DNA from: JAEHDI01 sp035455185
Lineage (GTDB): Bacteria > Acidobacteriota > Terriglobia > Bryobacterales > Bryobacteraceae
Assembly: GCA_035455185.1 (NCBI GenBank)
Contig: DATIFQ010000276.1
Span: forward strand, 1 to 27,019
DNA length: 27,019 nucleotides
Direction of reading: 5' to 3'
This document shows, piece after piece, positions 1 to 7,490 of this stretch (the first letter of the stretch is position 1; every line of letters starts with the position of its first letter). Below the pieces are notes generated by a model, which saw nothing but the letters and a program-made list of their open reading frames with translations, was not told where the DNA came from and ran no database searches. The position numbers and the translations under genes were made by a program.

Positions 1-1
1 T

Positions 2-568
2 AGCGACCGCGCCGCGTACGTCCTCGGCGAACAGTGGATGGGCGTGGCCCAGGGCATCTCGGACGTGATCTTCCTGGCGGTCGGCACCGGCATCGGTGCC
101 GGCATCTTGAGCGGCGGCCGGCTGATCCGCGGAGCGGGGGACATCGCCGGATCGGTCGGCTGGTTTGCACTGGATCCGCGCCGGAAGGAAGGCTACGCCC
201 GCATCGGCTGCATGGAGGCCGAAGCCGCCGGCCCGGCCCTCGCCAGGCGTTTAGGGGCGCCGTCGGCCGAGGCGGTCATCGAAGCAGCCAGGAGCGGTGA
301 CGAAGCAGCGCTGGCCGCTGTTCGCGAAACGGCGATGTACCTTGCCATGGGCATCGCCAACCTGATCAGCGCGTTTAATCCCCGGATGGTCGTACTCGGC
401 GGCGGCCTGATGCAGGCGGGTGACCTCTTTCTGGAGCCTGTCCGGAGGGAAGTGCTTGAATGGGCACAGCCGGTCTCGGTGCGTCAGGTGCGCATCGAAC
501 TGACAAAACTCGGCGAAGACGCCGGCCTCCTCGGAGCGGCTCGCCTGGCGCTGTTCGGCGCGCCGTAG
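2..568 (+). CDS. ROK family protein (sugar kinase/regulator), 5' end outside window
   Basis: The reading frame is open to the left edge and ends at a TAG, giving the C-terminal 188 residues of a ROK-family protein (bacterial sugar kinases and related repressors). The glycine-rich run VGTGIGAGIL, a G-x-L-I-R-G-A segment and the GCMEAEAAGPAL helix match the central ROK region, and LGGGLMQAGDLF matches the C-terminal nucleotide-binding part. The usual zinc signature (AGE-GH followed by CxCGxxGCxE) is degraded: AGSVGW stands in place of AGEIGH, and only the last Cys-x-Glu remains. Catalysis therefore cannot be assumed, and the N-terminal phosphate-binding motif is outside the window. The SIS-domain gene follows after 27 bp and then an MFS transporter, which suggests uptake and phosphorylation or sensing of an amino sugar or hexose. 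Family assignment is firm; substrate is unknown. Confidence 0.85.
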   Translation, partial: SDRAAYVLGEQWMGVAQGISDVIFLAVGTGIGAGILSGGRLIRGAGDIAGSVGWFALDPRRKEGYARIGCMEAEAAGPALARRLGAPSAEAVIEAARSGDEAALAAVRETAMYLAMGIANLISAFNPRMVVLGGGLMQAGDLFLEPVRREVLEWAQPVSVRQVRIELTKLGEDAGLLGAARLALFGAP

Positions 569-595
569 AGAATCCGCACCGCTTACCATAAGATC

Positions 596-1351
596 ATGTC
601 CGCGCAGAAATACTACGATCAGATCACCGGAGTTCTCGAGAAAATTCGTACGACGCAGATGGAGCGTATCGGCAAAGCGGCCGAGGCGATGGCCTCCGCG
701 ATCGCTGCCGGGAATCGCGTCTACCTGTTCGGCAGCGGCCACTCCGTCATCCCGGTGCAGGACATTTACCCGCGTTACGGCAGCTTCGTCGGTTTCTTTC
801 CGCTCTACGATCCGCGGCTGATGTGGTTCAACGTCGTCGGACCGGGCGGCGCGCGAGAACTGCTGTGGCTCGAGCGCTCCGAAGGCTACGCCCGCGTGTT
901 CCTCCAGAGCTATCCGCTCCACGCCGGCGACTGTATGCTCGTCTTTTCTCACGGCGGTCTGAACGCCGCGCCGATCGAGGTCGCATTGGAGGCGAAGGCG
1001 AAGGGACTGACCGTAATCTCGGTCTCGTCGCACGCCAACGCCGCCGTCACCGAGGCGACCCACTCTACCGGCAAGAAGCTCTCCGACATCGCCGCCATCG
1101 CCATCGACAACTGCGTGCCTCCGGAGGACGCGCTCGTCGATGTCGGCTGGAAGGAGAAAGTCGCAGCCGGTTCCACCATGGCCGCGGTTTTCATTTCGAT
1201 GGCACTCGTGGCCGAGACTGGCGCTCGTCTCGCCGCCCGCGGCGTCCATCCGCCGACGTTCGTTTCCCCAAACGTTGCCGGCGTGGAGAAGGACCACAAC
1301 CTGAGGGTGTTCGACGCCTTCACGCAGAAGCTGTTCGAACGCCGGCCGTGA
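596..1351 (+). CDS. SIS-domain protein (UPF0309-like sugar isomerase/phosphosugar-binding)
   Basis: A 251-residue single SIS-domain protein. The hallmark phosphosugar-binding loop FGSGHS lies at residues 45-50, after an N-terminal helix, and a second conserved strand (VFSHGG) lies near residue 120. The length and the GSGHS motif fit the UPF0309 group of sugar isomerase-domain proteins, which are related to MurQ/GmhA-type SIS folds. In that group the loop is usually followed by Ala-Glu-Glu; here the equivalent stretch reads VQD, so the acidic residues differ. The gene sits 27 bp after the ROK gene, and its TGA overlaps the GTG start of the MFS transporter (GTGA at 1348-1351), which suggests translational coupling. 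A cytoplasmic role in sugar-phosphate handling is inferred; the reaction is unknown. No strong Shine-Dalgarno is visible before this ATG. Confidence 0.82.
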   Translation: MSAQKYYDQITGVLEKIRTTQMERIGKAAEAMASAIAAGNRVYLFGSGHSVIPVQDIYPRYGSFVGFFPLYDPRLMWFNVVGPGGARELLWLERSEGYARVFLQSYPLHAGDCMLVFSHGGLNAAPIEVALEAKAKGLTVISVSSHANAAVTEATHSTGKKLSDIAAIAIDNCVPPEDALVDVGWKEKVAAGSTMAAVFISMALVAETGARLAARGVHPPTFVSPNVAGVEKDHNLRVFDAFTQKLFERRP

Positions 1352-2529
1352 CACGCCGAGCCGTCTCAATTCCGTGGCTCAGCGCCGCCGCCTGGGCCGG
1401 CATGTTCTTCTTCGGTGTCGTGATGGCGATGCTGGGGACGGTCTTGCCCGTGCTCTCCGAGCGCCTGCGCTTCGACCTCGCGCGCGCAGGCGGCCTGTTT
1501 CTGGCGATGAACTTCGCCATGCTCGCGACGACGCTGGTCCTCGGCCCGCTGATAGATCGCTTCGGCAAGAAACCAGTCCTGGTGGCCGGCTCGCTCGCGG
1601 TTTCTGCCGCGCTGGTGCTGATCGCGGCTGCCGCCAGCTACGAGACACTGCGCGCCGCCGTCTTCCTCCTCGGGGCGGGCGGGGGTGCGCTTAACGGCGG
1701 GACGAACACGCTCATCGCCGATCTCCACGCAAACCCGGCTCGCAAGAGTTCGGCGCTCAACGTTCTGGGGATCTTCTTCGGCTTCGGCGCGCTGTTCCAA
1801 CCGTTTCTGTTGGGGACGCTGGTGCAGAGGCTGGACCTTGCGCCGATTCTCTATGTGACGATCGGCCTCAGCTTCGTGCCACTGGCGATGTTCGCTGCGC
1901 TGCCGTTCCCTCCCCCGCGGGTCGGACCGGGCTTTCGTCTCGCCGAGGCCGGCAAACTCGTCCGCAATCCGCTCGTCCTCGCTCTCGGCTTCCTGCTCTT
2001 CTTTCAATCGGGCAATGAATTCATCGTCGGGGGCTACACCTCTACGTACCTCAACCGTGATCTGAACGCTTCGATCCGCACCGCGTCCTACATCCTCGCC
2101 GCGTATTGGGGCGCCATGATGCTGGGCCGCGTGATCTCGAGCCGTCTGGTGTACCGGATGAAGGGGAGCAAGCTTCTGACGGCCAGCGCCCTGCTTGCGG
2201 CCGGCGGCGTCGCCTGGATGCTGCTTGCTGGAAGCGCCGGCACGGCTGCGGTGGGCGTAATTCTCGTCGGGCTCGGTTTCGCCAGCATCTACCCCGTGAC
2301 GCTCGGCTTCGCCGGCAGCCGTTTTGAGCACATCTCTGGGACGGCGTTCGGAATCCTGTTCGCCATCGCCCTCACCGGTGGGATGACGATGCCCTGGTTG
2401 GTGGGACAGCTCGCCGCCGCGCGCGGTCTGCGTTTTGCCTTCTGGCTCGCGGCCGCGAACTGCCTCGCAATCACCCTGTTACAGTTCGTGGTGTCGCGTC
2501 TTGGCCGGCGCACCGGCCGCGCGGAGTAA
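1348..2529 (+). CDS. MFS transporter, probable sugar permease
   Basis: A 393-residue major facilitator superfamily protein with about 12 hydrophobic segments. The signature loop between TM2 and TM3 reads GPLIDRFGKKPVL, matching the MFS G-x3-D-R-x-G-R/K-K motif. I chose the GTG at 1348 because it overlaps the SIS stop codon and begins just before the first membrane segment; the reading frame extends further upstream, but only antisense-like Arg-rich sequence lies there. Hydrophobic composition and length are like the FucP/GlcP-type hexose permeases. With the ROK and SIS genes it forms a likely sugar-uptake operon. Its last 51 bp overlap the 3' end of the convergent pseudouridine synthase gene. 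Substrate cannot be told from sequence. Confidence 0.85.
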   Translation: MTRRAVSIPWLSAAAWAGMFFFGVVMAMLGTVLPVLSERLRFDLARAGGLFLAMNFAMLATTLVLGPLIDRFGKKPVLVAGSLAVSAALVLIAAAASYETLRAAVFLLGAGGGALNGGTNTLIADLHANPARKSSALNVLGIFFGFGALFQPFLLGTLVQRLDLAPILYVTIGLSFVPLAMFAALPFPPPRVGPGFRLAEAGKLVRNPLVLALGFLLFFQSGNEFIVGGYTSTYLNRDLNASIRTASYILAAYWGAMMLGRVISSRLVYRMKGSKLLTASALLAAGGVAWMLLAGSAGTAAVGVILVGLGFASIYPVTLGFAGSRFEHISGTAFGILFAIALTGGMTMPWLVGQLAAARGLRFAFWLAAANCLAITLLQFVVSRLGRRTGRAE

Positions 2530-3312
2530 CGCCCCGACTTCCGCCGCGGTCAATCGGCGGTGCTTACCAATCGGCAGAGCGTCGATTTCGATCGGCCCGA
2601 TCGACGTCCGGACCAGTTTCAGCACCTTGCTCCCAGCGGCTTCCACCATCCGCCGCACCTGGCGGTTCCGTCCCTCGGTGATGGTGATTTCGAAAAACGT
2701 CCTGTTGCCGGAATCGCGCAGCCTCTTAACCGCGGCCGGCCGCGTCGGACCGTCGCTCAGGACCACGCCGTTGCGCAGTTGGTCGAGTTGCTCGTCGCCA
2801 AGACGAGTGGAGGTCTTGACCAGGTACGTCTTCGGAACCTTGTACTCGGGATTCGTGATGCGCTCGGCGAACTGGGTGTCGTTGGTGACCAGCAGCAAGC
2901 CGCTGGTGTCGAGGTCGAGCCGCCCCACGGGAAAAACCCACTCCTCGACGTCCTCGAGGAGGTCATAGACGGTGGGCCGTCCTTCCGGGTCTTTGTAGGT
3001 GGTCAGGTAGCCTTTGGGCTTGTAAAGCAACAGGTAGATCTTGTCGCCGGCCCGGACCTGTTTGCCGTCGAGCGTGACCCGGTCGCGTTCCAGATCGACC
3101 CAGTGGTCCGGCGTGCGGATGACACGACCGTTCACGGAAACTCGTCCCGCGCCGATCCAGCGGCACGCCTCAGTCCGCGACCCGAGACCCGCCTTCGAGA
3201 TCACGCGCTCAAGCGTCTTCAGTGGACGCTGGGCGCGGGCGTCATTCTTCTTCTTTCCGGTTCGATTCCCTGCTCTCAGCCTTGGCTCACCTTCCCGGTA
3301 TTGAGGTCCCAC
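2479..3312 (-). CDS. rRNA pseudouridine synthase, RluB/RsuA family
   Basis: An S4 RNA-binding domain (about residues 33-80, beginning LERVISKAGLGSR) is followed by a pseudouridine synthase domain with the catalytic motif GRLDLDTSG at about residue 130 and the family signature GRNRQVRRM towards the C terminus. It should isomerise a specific uridine in 23S (RluB/RluE/RluF) or 16S (RsuA) rRNA; the exact target is not clear from sequence. The start is uncertain. No ATG lies between the upstream gene's stop and the S4 domain, and the GTG at 3312 (277 residues) overlaps the end of the oxidoreductase gene by 37 bp. A further upstream ATG at 3432 would overlap by over 150 bp and adds sequence unlike the family. 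A Lys/Arg-rich linker precedes the S4 domain. Confidence 0.85.
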   Translation of the reverse strand: MGPQYREGEPRLRAGNRTGKKKNDARAQRPLKTLERVISKAGLGSRTEACRWIGAGRVSVNGRVIRTPDHWVDLERDRVTLDGKQVRAGDKIYLLLYKPKGYLTTYKDPEGRPTVYDLLEDVEEWVFPVGRLDLDTSGLLLVTNDTQFAERITNPEYKVPKTYLVKTSTRLGDEQLDQLRNGVVLSDGPTRPAAVKRLRDSGNRTFFEITITEGRNRQVRRMVEAAGSKVLKLVRTSIGPIEIDALPIGKHRRLTAAEVGALLRAAGAPAKTRHHEL

Positions 3313-4595
3313 CGCATCCGGTGGCCTTGACGGTATGACATGTTGGCCAGATGCGCGGCGCCTGCTGCGTAGTGCCCCGCCGTCGCATCCTCCCGGCTCG
3401 GCTTCCCTTCGCGCAGGCAGATGATGAACCACTCGTAGTGCGACGGCCCCCGTTCGACCTTGATCTCCTCGGCTTCCTTCGGCTCTGGAGGAGGCGTCTT
3501 CGGCTTGCCGTCCGCAGTGTACCCGCCCGCTTCAAAATAAGCCGCCCGCATCGCCTTCGGCCACGCCGACGAGCCGTACACTTGCACTTCGGACGGCACG
3601 CGCTCCGGGTAGAGCATCATTTTTCCGTAGTCCATCACGAGAGTCGCATCGGTGCCCATGATGGTCGTCGGCTGGCCCGAGCGCCCGTTGCACAGATTGA
3701 CGTACATGTCCGCCACGAACCCGGGCTCGTACTCGAAAACAGAGTTCATCACGTCGGGCACATTACGCCCATCCTTCCACTTGTACAGCCCGCCGTTGGA
3801 TACCACCGAGGCTGGCCCGGGCACGTCCATGATCTCGTGCAAAGTCGTCAGAAGGTGTACAAACAGGTCAGTCGCCACGCCTCCCGAGTAGTCCCACCAG
3901 CAGCGCCACCGGAAGAAAACCTTCGGGTCAAACGGCTTCTTCGGCCGGTTGCCTAAGAACTGCTCCCAGTCGACCGTCTGCGGCGAGGCATCCGGCGGAA
4001 TCGGGTACACCCAGGCTCCCTCGGCGCTGTTGCGGTTGTTCGACATCCGCACCATGTTCACCTTGCCGAGCGCCCCCGACTTCACGAGCTCGCGGGCTTT
4101 CGCCGTCAGCGCCGACGTCTTACCCTGGCTGCCGACCTGAAGCAGTTTGCCGCTCTTCGCCGCCGCATCGATGATCTCTTTGCCCTCATCGATGCTCCAG
4201 GTCATCGGTTTCTCGATGTAGACGTGTTTACCCGCGGCCAGTGCGTCGAGCACTATCCGCTTGTGCCAGTGGTCCGGCGTCGCGATCACCACTGCGTCCA
4301 CGTCTTTGCGCTCGAGTACTTTGTGGTAATCCTTCGTCGTTTCGATGACGCCGCCGGTCTGCTCCTTGGCCCGCTGTAGGCAGCCATCATACAGGTCTGC
4401 CACGATCACCGGCCGCACACCGGGCATTTCGATAAACTCACCCATCAGGATCGTTCCCTGGATACCCGTGCCGATAAAACCGAGGCCGATTTGATCGTAC
4501 GCGCTCGCAGCCTTGAGATAGGAGCCTGCGCCGCTCAACGAGTACACGACTGCCGCGCCCGCTTTGCCGAGAAATGCTCGCCTGGTATCTGACAT
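3276..4595 (-). CDS. Tat-exported Gfo/Idh/MocA family oxidoreductase
   Basis: A 439-residue NAD(P)-dependent sugar oxidoreductase-like protein. It starts with a Tat signal (DTRRAFLGKAG, twin Arg at residues 5-6), then a Rossmann motif GFIGTGIQG at about 39-47, the family EKP motif at about 128-130, and a later DLFVHLL segment matching the conserved Asp-x3-His of the catalytic domain. I chose the ATG at 4595 because a GGAGG (4607-4611) lies 11 nt upstream and the Tat motif then sits at the N terminus; ATGs at 4613 and 4649 give unlikely extensions. Tat export implies a cofactor bound before translocation, as in glucose-fructose oxidoreductase. The gene lies 60 bp after the M28 peptidase gene. 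Substrate unknown, probably a sugar or cyclitol. Confidence 0.88.
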   Translation of the reverse strand: MSDTRRAFLGKAGAAVVYSLSGAGSYLKAASAYDQIGLGFIGTGIQGTILMGEFIEMPGVRPVIVADLYDGCLQRAKEQTGGVIETTKDYHKVLERKDVDAVVIATPDHWHKRIVLDALAAGKHVYIEKPMTWSIDEGKEIIDAAAKSGKLLQVGSQGKTSALTAKARELVKSGALGKVNMVRMSNNRNSAEGAWVYPIPPDASPQTVDWEQFLGNRPKKPFDPKVFFRWRCWWDYSGGVATDLFVHLLTTLHEIMDVPGPASVVSNGGLYKWKDGRNVPDVMNSVFEYEPGFVADMYVNLCNGRSGQPTTIMGTDATLVMDYGKMMLYPERVPSEVQVYGSSAWPKAMRAAYFEAGGYTADGKPKTPPPEPKEAEEIKVERGPSHYEWFIICLREGKPSREDATAGHYAAGAAHLANMSYRQGHRMRWDLNTGKVSQG

Positions 4596-4655
4596 GAATC
4601 CGTGTGCCTCCATTCTCAAAATTACACCATCGGACCTGATTAGCGGCAATGTGAA

Positions 4656-6740
4656 TTACCGCTCGATCAGATCAACGTAGCCGTGCCGGGCGAGAAACCG
4701 GAAGTACCCGACGAAATCGAAGCCGGCCGTGTCGTGTTCGAGACCGGTCAAACGGATCACCTCTGCGAGGTCCCGCCGGCCGTCGCACCAATACAGCGAT
4801 GTAACCGGGACCAACGCCCAACTGCCGTACGGGTAGCCCTCCCACTGTTCAACGGGAAGATCGTCCAAGGGAATTGTGCCCATTCGCTTTCGCTTCACCA
4901 CCATGCGCGACGCAGCCGCCGCTTGCGGATGCGGCGTGGCCACCGGCTCCACCGCGGTCTGGAGGCCGAGTTGCCCTGCTCGGACGTTCACGGAATCCCG
5001 GAGGCGCCCGGCATTCTCCTTTTCGAGCCGCCTAAGCCGTTCGAAAACGGGTGCGAGGGAAGCCTCTCCGGCAGCACGCCTACCCTCCGGAACCAGGCGA
5101 AGCACGGAGCGCACCGCCTGTGATTCCCGGCCGAACAGGTACTCGTTCCGCTCGATTCCACGATGCAGGAGGCGGCCGAGTTCACCGGCGTCAGTAACGG
5201 CGAACACCCGGTCTATCATGCGGCGTCCGTCCTCTTGCAACACCTGTGCGGCGCGGCTCGCCGCGGTTTCGGCCAGCCACCGCAGCTCACTTTCATCCGC
5301 CGAAGCCACCGTATAAAGAAACGCGGCCGTCACGACCGTGATGTCCCGCAGGGATCGTGCGTCCACCCTTTCGGGCGTGTCTTCGCTGTTATGGTGCGTT
5401 GGAATGCCCGTCCCGGCGAACGGCCAGATCGTTGGAACTCCGATCGCCGGGTCTGACAGAAAATTGTCGGTTCCGGTACCGTACGACGCCTCCCGGAATG
5501 GCCGTGGCGGTGTGATCTTCGAGAAGTACTCGCTCGCGATCCGAACGGTGAGCGCGTCGATAAAGGATCGGCCGACATCCGGATTTAGATGGAATGAATA
5601 CTCCGTGCCGGCAAGTTCGTACGGCGCGGCAGGTGTGTCCACACACCACGCGGCGACTGTATTGCGGGATCTTTCCGGATAGGTCGCCAGGTAGTGCATG
5701 GTCGGGTACAGCTCGCCCATCGCGAGAATGCGGATGCTCCGCCGCGGACGCGGCAGCTTACCAGCTTCGATGAGGCGCTTCAGTGTGGCCACCGCTTCGA
5801 CCATTGCCGCTACGCCCGCGGCGTTGTCGTTCGCACCCTGCTCCGATGTGTGCCCAAGTTCCAGCACCTCCTCCTCGTTACTCAATCCCGGCAGCACCGC
5901 GGTGACGTACGGATACGTTCCGGCGTAATGGCGCGTATCCGCCTTCGCCTTCACGATCACCCTGCCATGTCGTACCAGCAGCTCATGAAGAAGGTCCGAC
6001 CCCCGCGGCGACACCGAGAAGCAGATCAGCGGCGTGCTTTTTTTTGTAAAGGCCCAGCCGCTGTCGCCCCAGAAATTGACCCAGTGCCGCCCGTCCTTCA
6101 GCTCGGGATTCTCGGTAAAGGCGTTGATCACGCCGAGCGCACCCTTCTTGACGAAGATCCACTTTGAGCTCGTCGTCGAGCCGAGCAGGTTGAATCGGGT
6201 GAGCACGAGCTTGTCCTTCATGTCGAGCTTGTCGATTTCCTCGGGAGAGTCGCCGGCCATCTCGACGACCTCGGCTGTGATTCCTTCCGGCGGTGTCGAT
6301 CCGCTCCACATCCCAAGCGATGTGGGAATGCGGGGATAGTCCGCCAGCACGCGCTGTTCGGCGGGGACGGCGGGTTCCACGATCTCGAGCCGCGCTCCCC
6401 TTGCATCCCACGCCATCGGCATCGTCCAGAATCCGTATTGCGTCACGCCGTCGGCAGGAGAATGAAGCAGTTCGACACGGCTCAGGCCGATCCCCTTTAG
6501 TTTTCCGGCGAGTTGCTCCGCCGTCTTCTGGAAAGCGGGAAATGTAAAGAACCGGTCAGACTCGTAGACCTCCCGCATGTTCCGCATCGCCTCCTCGGTG
6601 TTCACCTCAGCGTGTATTTTCTCGATCAATGTCGACACAGGTGAGTCGGGGGCAGTACCGGAACCACCCGCCGCGGGAGGAATGGTCATCGATTGCATCG
6701 CAAGAACCCCTGCTAAAATCCAACACGTTTGCACAGTCAT
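4656..6740 (-). CDS. Exported M28-like aminopeptidase with inserted PA-like domain and C-terminal winged-helix-like domain
   Basis: A 694-residue protein with an N-terminal signal peptide (MTVQTCWILAGVLAMQSM). The ATG at 6740 has AAGGAG 9 nt upstream, which decides the start over the ATG at 6767. The central part resembles M28 zinc aminopeptidases. Candidate metal ligands are His297 in GHTSEQGANDN, Asp305, Glu343 in AMGELYP, Asp368 in CVDTPA and a His of HHNSED near 449-450. The usual H-x-D and Glu-Glu pair are not canonical, since only one Glu is present. A PA-like insert (about 150-280) precedes the catalytic part. The last 80 residues (YWCDGRRDLAEVI...) look like the winged helix attached to DUF4910-type aminopeptidases; that is from memory. 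An A8 run on the coding strand (6038-6045) lies in frame. Activity is uncertain. Confidence 0.8.
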   Translation of the reverse strand: MTVQTCWILAGVLAMQSMTIPPAAGGSGTAPDSPVSTLIEKIHAEVNTEEAMRNMREVYESDRFFTFPAFQKTAEQLAGKLKGIGLSRVELLHSPADGVTQYGFWTMPMAWDARGARLEIVEPAVPAEQRVLADYPRIPTSLGMWSGSTPPEGITAEVVEMAGDSPEEIDKLDMKDKLVLTRFNLLGSTTSSKWIFVKKGALGVINAFTENPELKDGRHWVNFWGDSGWAFTKKSTPLICFSVSPRGSDLLHELLVRHGRVIVKAKADTRHYAGTYPYVTAVLPGLSNEEEVLELGHTSEQGANDNAAGVAAMVEAVATLKRLIEAGKLPRPRRSIRILAMGELYPTMHYLATYPERSRNTVAAWCVDTPAAPYELAGTEYSFHLNPDVGRSFIDALTVRIASEYFSKITPPRPFREASYGTGTDNFLSDPAIGVPTIWPFAGTGIPTHHNSEDTPERVDARSLRDITVVTAAFLYTVASADESELRWLAETAASRAAQVLQEDGRRMIDRVFAVTDAGELGRLLHRGIERNEYLFGRESQAVRSVLRLVPEGRRAAGEASLAPVFERLRRLEKENAGRLRDSVNVRAGQLGLQTAVEPVATPHPQAAAASRMVVKRKRMGTIPLDDLPVEQWEGYPYGSWALVPVTSLYWCDGRRDLAEVIRLTGLEHDTAGFDFVGYFRFLARHGYVDLIER

Positions 6741-6784
6741 CGTCGCCTTCTCCTTAAAGGGCCGCACGAATCAATGCCTGAAAA

Positions 6785-7477
6785 TCACATCCAGAACTCC
6801 CAGCGGCCGGTCGCCAGAACGTACACCGCCAGCAGTCCGTTCGTTACGGCATGCGCCAGGATACAGTCACCGAGGCTGCGCGTGTGTAGCATCCACCAGT
6901 TGTAAGCGACGCCTGCCAATAGTCCCACATCCCAATACGGGCCATGTTCGGAGGCGAACAGGACCGCCGTGATCCAGAACGACTCTGCCGAGTACGCACC
7001 CAACGGAACGCGCTCGAACTCGCGTGAGATCGCGTAGCGCATCAGCCACGCGCGCCAGAACAGCTCTTCGATGATCGGCACCAGCAGTGCCGAGCCAGCC
7101 ACGTGGACCACCAGCAACAGCCCGTACTCGCGGGCAACGGGGTGAACGGAACTGTGCGCCACGCCAGTGAGGCTGTTCTGAAACAGCCAGTGTGAACGGT
7201 ATCCCGGCCAAATCAAGTCCGGAGCGGCCCAGATCACGAATACGGCCACTCCCAGCAGTACGCTGCCCGCCGACCGCGCAACACGAAAGTTCAGCACGCG
7301 CCGGGAGACGAGAACCAGTAATATCGATGCCGCCAGAACGCGTACCGGATACCAGAATTGGCGCCCGGGAGTCAGATATTGTCCCGCCGCTAGCAGCAGC
7401 AGGAACGTCACGAACGGTGCCACATAGGCCACCGCCGGGTAGCGACTCAACAAGTTGTTCAGGGCGTTCTGCCGCAC
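6785..7477 (-). CDS. CPBP/CAAX-type intramembrane protease (exosortase-associated type)
   Basis: About 230 residues with 6-8 membrane segments. It carries the three conserved CPBP elements: EELFWR (Glu137, Glu138, Arg142), FASEH with His178, and HAVTN with His209 and Asn213. These match the EExxxR, FxxxH and HxxxN motifs of Rce1-like glutamic intramembrane proteases. The N-terminal part (RYPAVAYVAPF... and later VFVIWAAPDLIW) resembles the CAAX prenyl protease-related subgroup that TIGR03008 describes from exosortase/PEP-CTERM genomes; this is from memory. The start is ambiguous. GTG at 7477 has GAGG 11 nt upstream and lies 13 bp past the TPR stop, whereas TTG at 7507 would overlap the TPR gene by 17 bp. 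It lies between the TPR lipoprotein and the M28 peptidase on one strand, so it is probably co-transcribed. Confidence 0.83.
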   Translation of the reverse strand: MRQNALNNLLSRYPAVAYVAPFVTFLLLLAAGQYLTPGRQFWYPVRVLAASILLVLVSRRVLNFRVARSAGSVLLGVAVFVIWAAPDLIWPGYRSHWLFQNSLTGVAHSSVHPVAREYGLLLVVHVAGSALLVPIIEELFWRAWLMRYAISREFERVPLGAYSAESFWITAVLFASEHGPYWDVGLLAGVAYNWWMLHTRSLGDCILAHAVTNGLLAVYVLATGRWEFWM

Positions 7478-7490
7478 CCCAAACCCGGCC

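Noticed and set aside
251..1369. Long reverse-strand frame of 372 codons over the ROK and SIS genes
   Set aside because: It is rich in Arg, Gly and His without any domain and lies opposite two recognisable genes, so it is a GC-codon shadow.
1366..2331. Reverse-strand frame of 321 codons over the MFS gene
   Set aside because: It is rich in Glu, Gln and Arg without a motif; the forward frame is an obvious membrane transporter.
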